From: Spirochaetales bacterium
GTDB taxonomy: Bacteria > Spirochaetota > Spirochaetia > UBA9216
Assembly (NCBI GenBank): GCA_016839055.1
Contig: JAEKNX010000016.1
Location: 20,588-84,587, forward strand
Direction of reading: 5' to 3'
Length of the DNA stretch: 64,000 nt
Under the pieces are notes generated by a model. The model did not search any database and was not told the DNA's origin. It worked only from the letters and a program-made list of their open reading frames with translations. Each line of letters starts with the position of its first letter. Within the stretch, counting starts at the first letter, position 1. Positions 58,489 to 64,000 of the stretch are shown piece by piece. Made by a program: the position numbers and the translations under genes.

Positions 58489-59358
58489 ATGTTAGTACAA
58501 TGTGACGCAGAAAAAAATAGTGTTGATATTGAGTCGATAGATAATCACCATAAGGAATTGTTTATCATTCTAAACAAACTCAACGGGCTTGTGGAACAGA
58601 ATGATGAAAATTGGGAGAAGAAACAGCAGGACGCTGTGCTGATTATTAAAAATTTATTTAACTATTCAAATTATCATTTTTTAAATGAAGAAGAGCTTTT
58701 TATTAAGTATTCTTATCCGGAAACAGACATTCATGTTAAAAAACATGACAGATTCAGGAAGATTATTAAAGACTATCTTATTGATATAAAAACCGCCACA
58801 AATCTTTCTTTGGATTATCTTCAGGATTTTCTTGTGGAGTGGATTTTAGAGCATATCCAGGTTGAAGACCATAAGTATGCTCTGTATTTCAGTAGAAATA
58901 AGATAGTGCCTGAACTTCATATTTCTGAAAAGGGGCGCGAGCGAAATGATATTTTATTATTGTGGGAAAAAAAGAAATTATCACTCGAGATAAAGGAAAT
59001 TGATGATCAGCATAAGGAATTAGTAAGAATTCTGCAGCAAACAAAGGATCTTCAGTATACGAGTGAAAACAGAAAGCAAATTTTCGGCCCTCTGATTGTG
59101 AAAAAGCTTTACCACTATGCGAGTTTTCACTTTTCTTATGAAGAGGAATTTATGGCAAAGAATAAATATGAGGCAATTGACGAGCATAGAGAATGGCATA
59201 AGGTATTTGTTGCCGACATAAACAGGTTAAATGAAGAGTATGAAAACGCATCCGGTGTATTGACAGAAGAAATAGTTTTTTATCTTAGAGACTGGATTGT
59301 TGACCATATTCTTAAAGAAGATAAAAAATACAAGGATGATATAATAGCTCGAAATTAA
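58489..59358 (+). CDS. tandem bacteriohemerythrin
   Basis: 289 aa with two hemerythrin domains. Domain 1 (about 10-135): IESIDNHHKELF, NYSNYHFLNEEELF, HVKKHDRF and HIQVEDHKY supply the His/Glu/Asp di-iron ligands. Domain 2 (about 160-285): EIDDQHKELVRIL, YASFHFSYEEEFM, IDEHREWH and DHILKEDKKY likewise. Such proteins bind O2 and serve as oxygen carriers, stores or sensors in anaerobes and microaerophiles. A promoter whose start would fall on the ATG suggests a leaderless transcript. Neighbouring two-component genes may use the oxygen signal. Confidence 0.92.
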   Translation: MLVQCDAEKNSVDIESIDNHHKELFIILNKLNGLVEQNDENWEKKQQDAVLIIKNLFNYSNYHFLNEEELFIKYSYPETDIHVKKHDRFRKIIKDYLIDIKTATNLSLDYLQDFLVEWILEHIQVEDHKYALYFSRNKIVPELHISEKGRERNDILLLWEKKKLSLEIKEIDDQHKELVRILQQTKDLQYTSENRKQIFGPLIVKKLYHYASFHFSYEEEFMAKNKYEAIDEHREWHKVFVADINRLNEEYENASGVLTEEIVFYLRDWIVDHILKEDKKYKDDIIARN

Positions 59359-59410
59359 TGAGCAGCGCCCTTTAATTATTCCGAAAAAGTCATAATTTAT
59401 GTGATGTGAT

Positions 59411-59439
59411 TTGCTTTAGCAGGTTCTGATTCATATAAT
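59411..59439 (+). promoter_or_regulatory. promoter giving a near-leaderless mRNA
   Basis: TTGCTT (59411-59416), 17-bp spacer, TATAAT (59434-59439). The ATG at 59448 is 9 bp after the -10 box; no ribosome site is visible. Confidence 0.5.
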
Positions 59440-59447
59440 TAAAAATA

Positions 59448-60893
59448 ATGGATGATGAAATACAGATACTTATTGTAGACGATGAGAAAGCCGCTAATAA
59501 ATATATAGAGTACATTATTCTGTCTCTCGGGTTCAGGGCTCTTTCTGCCTCGAATAGGGAGGATTGTCTGCAAATAGTCAAGTCATATGAGCCTGATGTA
59601 ATATTTCTGGATATCATGCTTGGTGATTCCAATGGTTTTGATATCTGCGGGGAAATAAAATCCGACCCTGATAATTCAAAACCTATAATTGTCATGTATT
59701 CAGGAATGGATTTTTCCTCAGAAGATCGTGAGCGGGGATTACAGGTAGGAATAGATGGATATCTGAACAAACGCTCTTCAATTGAAGAGATTAAACTTAC
59801 AATTCAATTGTATGCAAGGCTTAGACTTTCTGAAAATAAACTCAAGGAAAGTGAGAGCAGTCTCCATTCCTCAATAAAAAAAATACAACATATTAACAGC
59901 GTCTTAAGGGCTCTCAGGAATGTAAACCAGGTGATCCTTGAAGAAGACGAGTACGAAGAAATGGTTCGCGGCGTTTGTGAAAATCTTACTAATAATCACG
60001 GTTATCAAAGCGCATGGATAGGACTGCTCGATAATTCGGGGAAGTATGATCTACTGGTAGAATCAGGGATGGGCGAAGGCTATTCTGCTTTGAAAGAAAA
60101 AATGTGTTTGAATGAAATCCCGGAATGTCTTAATGATATATTAGGCTCAAATGAGGTGGTGCAAATAGAGGAAGCTCAGGAAGGCTGTTCTGACTGCGGA
60201 ATATTCAAGTTACAGGAAGAAGAGGGTGTTCTCTCTGTGAGAATCGCTCATGGACAGGATATTTACGGCTTCCTGGCAGTAAGCCTGCCGGCCGAATTAT
60301 TGGATGAGCGCGAAGAATGGGACATGCTGAAGGTAGTTGCCTCAGATATAGGTATAGGCCTTCATAATATTCATTCTGCCCATCAGATTTACAGATTAAC
60401 TAATATTGTAAAAACCATTCCCCAGCCGATTGCCTGCATATCAGCTGAGTACAGATATATAGCGGTAAATGATATTTATGCCGAATTATATGATTCCCCA
60501 ATTGATGAAATAACCGGAAGCAGGGTTGAGGATTACCTTGGTGTTGAGCTTTTTAACTCAGTTCTGAAAGAAAAGATGGATGTATGCCTCAGCGGTCAGG
60601 CAGTCCAGTTTGAAACTCAGTTTAATTTCAAAAGCGGCGGATTAAGATGGATGCTTGTTGACTATAATCCTTTGTATAATTTTAATGATAAAAGCACCTG
60701 CATTATTTCGCACGCTCTCGATATAACCGGACGGAAGAAGGGAGAGCTTGAACTCGAGAAAAGAATGAGCGAACTTGAAATTTTCAATGATGCTGCAGTT
60801 GATAGAGAGCTGCGCATAAATGAGCTGCGAGCAGAAGTCAATAACCTGCTTGAGAGGGCCGGGGACACACCGAAATACAGGATCATCGAGTAA
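59448..60893 (+). CDS. REC-GAF-PAS signalling protein without output domain
   Basis: 481 aa, soluble. Receiver domain 1-125 (ILIVDDEK, phospho-acceptor in VIFLDIMLG, lysine in GYLNKRSS); a coiled linker; a GAF domain about 160-310 (EYEEMVRGVCENLTNNHGYQSAWIGLLD) with several cysteines (CLNEIPECL, EGCSDCGIF); a PAS domain about 325-450 (IVKTIPQPIACISAEYRYIAVND). No kinase, cyclase or DNA-binding part follows; the C-terminus is a short coiled coil. It probably passes a signal to the kinase gene 15 bp downstream. The cysteines could bind a metal or a redox signal, which is a guess. Confidence 0.82.
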   Translation: MDDEIQILIVDDEKAANKYIEYIILSLGFRALSASNREDCLQIVKSYEPDVIFLDIMLGDSNGFDICGEIKSDPDNSKPIIVMYSGMDFSSEDRERGLQVGIDGYLNKRSSIEEIKLTIQLYARLRLSENKLKESESSLHSSIKKIQHINSVLRALRNVNQVILEEDEYEEMVRGVCENLTNNHGYQSAWIGLLDNSGKYDLLVESGMGEGYSALKEKMCLNEIPECLNDILGSNEVVQIEEAQEGCSDCGIFKLQEEEGVLSVRIAHGQDIYGFLAVSLPAELLDEREEWDMLKVVASDIGIGLHNIHSAHQIYRLTNIVKTIPQPIACISAEYRYIAVNDIYAELYDSPIDEITGSRVEDYLGVELFNSVLKEKMDVCLSGQAVQFETQFNFKSGGLRWMLVDYNPLYNFNDKSTCIISHALDITGRKKGELELEKRMSELEIFNDAAVDRELRINELRAEVNNLLERAGDTPKYRIIE

Positions 60894-60908
60894 GCAAGGG
60901 TTGTATTT

Positions 60909-62834
60909 ATGAAAACTGAGTTTTCCGGAAATATCAAAAGAAGATATCTCCTTTTTCTGCTTCCTCTTGTTATATTCATTGTATTAGTTTTTACCATATC
61001 AGTAATAACTATGAGGGGGAGTTCCTTGAGGAAGAATATGCGTGAACAGATGAAAAGCACCTTAGATCTGTCTGTTATAAATTTTTCCAAAGCACTCTAT
61101 CATGATGATGTTGAGCATATTGATAAAATAATCTCATCGCTTCTATTGAATAAAAATATTGTTTACCTCTCAGTAAATACTGACGACGGCAGGATGTATT
61201 CCAGGATTGCAGATGAATATGTCAATCTGACTTATGATGATTTTAAAGCCAAGAACGGATTTCTCTTAGCGGAGAGTGACATTACATATGATGAATTCCA
61301 TGTCGGGAATGTTCAGCTTGTTATGTCGCGGGACATCGAAAAAGCCGAAATAGCTGAAATGAGTATCATCATGTTTATTTTATTAATTATAATTATCATT
61401 TCGATCAGTGTAGTTATATCACAGAGTACAGATTTTTTTATTTTTAATCCGCTCAGTGAATTACGGATTAACCTTGAATCGATTATATCCGGGAATTTTA
61501 AAAGTAGGGTTGATGTCTATCGTCATGACGATATCGGAATTTTAGCCGAAGCATTTAATAAGATGCTGGATAATTTAGGAGAGATATCCGAAGCCAGATA
61601 TGAACTGAAAAAACAGATCAGAATACGTGAACTTTCTGAACAGAGATTTGATCTGGTAATGAAGGCCACTATGGATGGGATTTATGATTGGGATCTTCTG
61701 ACAGGTGTGATTTATTATTCGCCGGGATGGAAGCGTATGCTGGGCTATGAGGAGAATGAACTGCTTGACGATATCTCCGTCTGGGAAGAACTCATTGATC
61801 CTGAGTCAGCTCAAGAATCTTGGAAAATGCGTCAGGAAATGTTTAAAGGCGAAAGAAAAAGGCTTGTTTTTCAGCTCAGAATGAAACATAAGGACGGACA
61901 TTGGGTGGATATCCTTTCTCGAGCGGAGGCGTTTTTTGATTCTGACGGTAAGGTTGTCAGGATTGTAGGGACGCATACTGATATATCGACTCAAAAACAA
62001 ACGGAGAAAGAATTAATTAGAAATACAGATGAACTTGAAGGCAATCTCGCGAAGAGCGAAAAACAGAGGAAGGCGAATCTGATTCTTCTTAATGATTTAA
62101 ACGACATGACTAAAGTTTTACAAAATGAAATATCAGAGCATGAGGCTGCGGAAAAAGCCTTACAGCAGAGTCATGATCAGCTCCGTGAATTATCTCATCA
62201 CCTTCAGAATGCCCTCGAGGAACAGAGTTCCTATATTGCCCGTGAAATTCATGATGATTTAGGACAGTCTCTAACTTCTCTTGAGATGATCTTAACCTTT
62301 CTTGAAGATAAAATGGAAGAAAATAATATCAAGGATAAAACAATCACCGGCCTGACGAGGGAATTTAGAAATGAACTTCATGCAACCGTAGATAAAACAA
62401 GAAAACTAACGCTGACTCTGAGACCGATCATCCTTGAGACTTCAGATCTTATAGAGGCCATTGGATGGCAGATTCAGGAATTCGCGAAATTATCTAAGGC
62501 GGATGTTCTTTATCCAGGCTGTGATGCAGAGCTTAATCTCGATGAGGAAAGAGAGCTGGCAATCTATAGAATTATTCAGGAAGCTCTAAACAATATAAAT
62601 AAACACGCAAATGCGGCCCATGTTAATATTCACCTTGAGAGGACTGAGGAGTATTTGAAGGTAGAAATAATAGATGATGGGGCAGGTTTTTCGGTTCCTT
62701 TCGGCAGCAAGGCTGAGAGCTTCGGCCTCTTGAACATGCGGGAGCGGGCTTCTTTCAGTGAGAGTGAGTTGTCCATCCACAGCTTCCCTGGGGAAGGAAC
62801 AGCGATTAAATTGATTATTCCTATTGATATCTGA
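60909..62834 (+). CDS. NarX/DegS-type sensor histidine kinase
   Basis: 641 aa. A first membrane helix near residues 13-35 (YLLFLLPLVIFIVLVFTISV), an outside sensor part to about 155, a second helix about 158-180, HAMP about 185-235 (FIFNPLSELRINLESIISGNFKSRVDVYRHDDIGILAEAFNKML), PAS about 245-370 (KATMDGIYDWDLLTGVIYYS), coiled coil, HisKA_3 with phospho-acceptor His448 (REIHDDLGQSLTSLE) and HATPase (ALNNINKHANAAHVNIHLE, DDGAGF). Kinases of this class normally pair with NarL-type regulators with DNA-binding domains; the receiver nearby has none. Confidence 0.93.
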   Translation: MKTEFSGNIKRRYLLFLLPLVIFIVLVFTISVITMRGSSLRKNMREQMKSTLDLSVINFSKALYHDDVEHIDKIISSLLLNKNIVYLSVNTDDGRMYSRIADEYVNLTYDDFKAKNGFLLAESDITYDEFHVGNVQLVMSRDIEKAEIAEMSIIMFILLIIIIISISVVISQSTDFFIFNPLSELRINLESIISGNFKSRVDVYRHDDIGILAEAFNKMLDNLGEISEARYELKKQIRIRELSEQRFDLVMKATMDGIYDWDLLTGVIYYSPGWKRMLGYEENELLDDISVWEELIDPESAQESWKMRQEMFKGERKRLVFQLRMKHKDGHWVDILSRAEAFFDSDGKVVRIVGTHTDISTQKQTEKELIRNTDELEGNLAKSEKQRKANLILLNDLNDMTKVLQNEISEHEAAEKALQQSHDQLRELSHHLQNALEEQSSYIAREIHDDLGQSLTSLEMILTFLEDKMEENNIKDKTITGLTREFRNELHATVDKTRKLTLTLRPIILETSDLIEAIGWQIQEFAKLSKADVLYPGCDAELNLDEERELAIYRIIQEALNNINKHANAAHVNIHLERTEEYLKVEIIDDGAGFSVPFGSKAESFGLLNMRERASFSESELSIHSFPGEGTAIKLIIPIDI

Positions 62835-62883
62835 TTTCAAATTCATAGAATTCAAGAGTGGTGTAGTCAGGAGTTTGATTTAG

Positions 62884-63285
62884 ATGAAAAGAGAAATGGT
62901 TTTACTGATTTCAGATGATTCGACACTCGTAAGGAATAATCTAAAGAGGCTTCTTGCCGATGTTGGTTCCTTGCGTATTTTTGAATCAAGAGATATAGAG
63001 TCTACTAAAACGATATTGAAAGAACTGTCTCCTGATATTATGCTCCTGGACCTGAGGATGCCGGGTGGAACCGGACTTGAAATTATAAAATTTATCCGAA
63101 GCTGCGGCTCGAAAATCATAATAATTGTATTATCCAATATCGCGACAGTTGAAAGCAGGGAAAAATGCCTGGCCAGCGGGGCTGACTATTTTTTTGATAA
63201 ATCGATTGAGCATAGAGAAGCAATTTCGCTAATAAAAACCATCGTCGCATCAGGCTCCACTCGGGAGGAACTTGTTGATGAGTGA
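62884..63285 (+). CDS. single-domain response regulator (CheY-like)
   Basis: 133 aa receiver only: ISDDSTLVRNNLKRLL, phospho-acceptor aspartate in IMLLDLRMPGGTG, threonine/serine in VLSN and lysine in YFFDKSIEHRE. There is no output domain. It lies 50 bp after the NarX-type kinase and overlaps the next gene by 14 bp. It might be a phosphate sink or a link to another protein. AGGAG lies 11 bp before the ATG. Confidence 0.9.
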   Translation: MKREMVLLISDDSTLVRNNLKRLLADVGSLRIFESRDIESTKTILKELSPDIMLLDLRMPGGTGLEIIKFIRSCGSKIIIIVLSNIATVESREKCLASGADYFFDKSIEHREAISLIKTIVASGSTREELVDE

Positions 63286-63946
63286 TAAGGTGAAAAACAT
63301 GATATCACTGGAGTTGCCCCATCTCTTCTTCAGAAGATTGGCTTCCCCTGAATTTAAATATATCAGTTTCGATAATACAATTGAGACTGTAACTGGATAT
63401 CCACTGCCCATGCTGCTGAATCATTCAGCGCCGAATTACTTGAGCATTATCCATATTGATGAAGCGGAGGCTGTTCTTAATGCGGTAGCCGAGGCGTCTT
63501 TGAGGAAAAGTTCTTATTTCACCCAATACCGAATAGAGATTAAGAACGGTTTATTCCGGAACATCATTGAAAGCGGGACCCGCTGTTTTGAAGATGAAGA
63601 AGGGCGGCTTGTATGGGAAGGAATGATCCTGGTTCTTGAAGATAAATACAAAAATTTATTTGAGAATGTTCCTGTTGGTTTATACGTGACAAGCTCCATG
63701 GAACAGATTGTAGATATGAATTCCCAATTGATGAATATCATCGGAATCGAAAAGAAGGAAGAATTCAGAGGGCGGGATATTTTAAACCTGTATGTGAATC
63801 CCGAAGATCGGATTGAGTGGCAGAAACAATTAGAGGCAAGTGGAAGTGTCCAGTATCTGGAATCGAAGTGGCGAAGCGTTGACGGCAAAGAACTATGGGT
63901 TTCCGAGAATGCTAATTTAATGGAATATGATGAGCCCAGAGCGTAA
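63272..63946 (+). CDS. double-PAS protein, possibly a truncated sensor
   Basis: 224 aa made of two PAS domains (about residues 15-120 and 125-220: FENVPVGLYVTSSMEQIVDMNSQLMNIIGIEKKEEFRGRDILNLYVNPED). The second stops at ENANLMEYDEPRA just before the usual last strand, and no kinase or cyclase follows in any frame up to the window end, about 50 bp. A premature stop, a frameshift or a natural short adaptor are all possible. It overlaps the receiver gene by 14 bp. Confidence 0.7.
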   Translation: MLMSDKVKNMISLELPHLFFRRLASPEFKYISFDNTIETVTGYPLPMLLNHSAPNYLSIIHIDEAEAVLNAVAEASLRKSSYFTQYRIEIKNGLFRNIIESGTRCFEDEEGRLVWEGMILVLEDKYKNLFENVPVGLYVTSSMEQIVDMNSQLMNIIGIEKKEEFRGRDILNLYVNPEDRIEWQKQLEASGSVQYLESKWRSVDGKELWVSENANLMEYDEPRA

Positions 63947-64000
63947 GACAGTTTTGGGAGAGTGTTAAGGTGTAGACTTCCCCTAAATAACCATGAGGGT

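Overview
The window looks like chromosome of an anaerobic or facultative free-living bacterium, most likely a spirochaete (Spirochaetales). This is an inference from the AMP-forming acyl-CoA ligases of spirochaete type, the binding-protein leaders ending in AFAGGQQ/AFAGGTQ, the dense signalling genes with CheX-like, PilZ and hemerythrin proteins, and the fermentative gene content (oxygen-sensitive glycyl radical enzyme, tungsten aldehyde:ferredoxin oxidoreductase). No rRNA, tRNA, CRISPR array, prophage or complete insertion sequence was seen.

Layout. 106-9273: a YdcZ-type transporter, then a tight operon encoding a whole phosphotransferase chain (PRD-type regulator, fructose-family EIIA, EIIB and EIIC, a GH38 alpha-mannosidase, and its own HPr and Enzyme I). 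9263-15077: two small lipoproteins, an acyl-CoA ligase with a strong terminator, a GlpA-like FAD oxidoreductase and a CheX-like protein. 15220-21123: a TetR regulator followed by a candidate catabolic operon (PLP aminotransferase, class II aldolase, FGGY kinase, MFS transporter) behind a promoter with an operator-like palindrome. 21170-29683, minus strand: ketopantoate-reductase-like enzyme, phenylacetate-CoA ligase plus a LivFGMHK transporter behind a promoter with two operator-like repeats, and pyruvate kinase. 29911-32513: a CAP-domain protein, an alpha/beta hydrolase and several decayed gene remnants, including a shikimate dehydrogenase pseudogene.

32514-52679 is the most interesting part. 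One operon (sugar-type ABC importer, split transketolase, tungsten aldehyde oxidoreductase) and a second one in opposite orientation (two zinc dehydrogenases, glycyl radical enzyme, activase) each begin with a sigma-54 promoter having exact -24/-12 spacing. Both upstream regions carry the same 16-bp sequence. Beside the second operon lie an NtrC-type sigma-54 activator and a histidine kinase whose N-terminus is an RbsA-like ABC ATPase domain. A third sigma-54 promoter precedes a tandem DJ-1/PfpI protein. I infer one regulon in which a transporter-derived ATPase domain tells the kinase about import of a polyol- or sugar-like substrate. The substrate is not known.

52930-58434: a MarR gene with its own palindromic operator; a Na+/Ca2+-exchanger-family cation transporter behind a yybP-ykoY (Mn2+) riboswitch with an overlapping terminator; a PilZ protein; and a TM1266-like small protein, preceded by a leader that can fold two mutually exclusive ways, followed by a SsuABC/ThiXYZ-like ABC transporter. 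58489-63946: a double hemerythrin protein and a two-component cluster (REC-GAF-PAS protein, NarX-type histidine kinase, single-domain receiver, short double-PAS protein).
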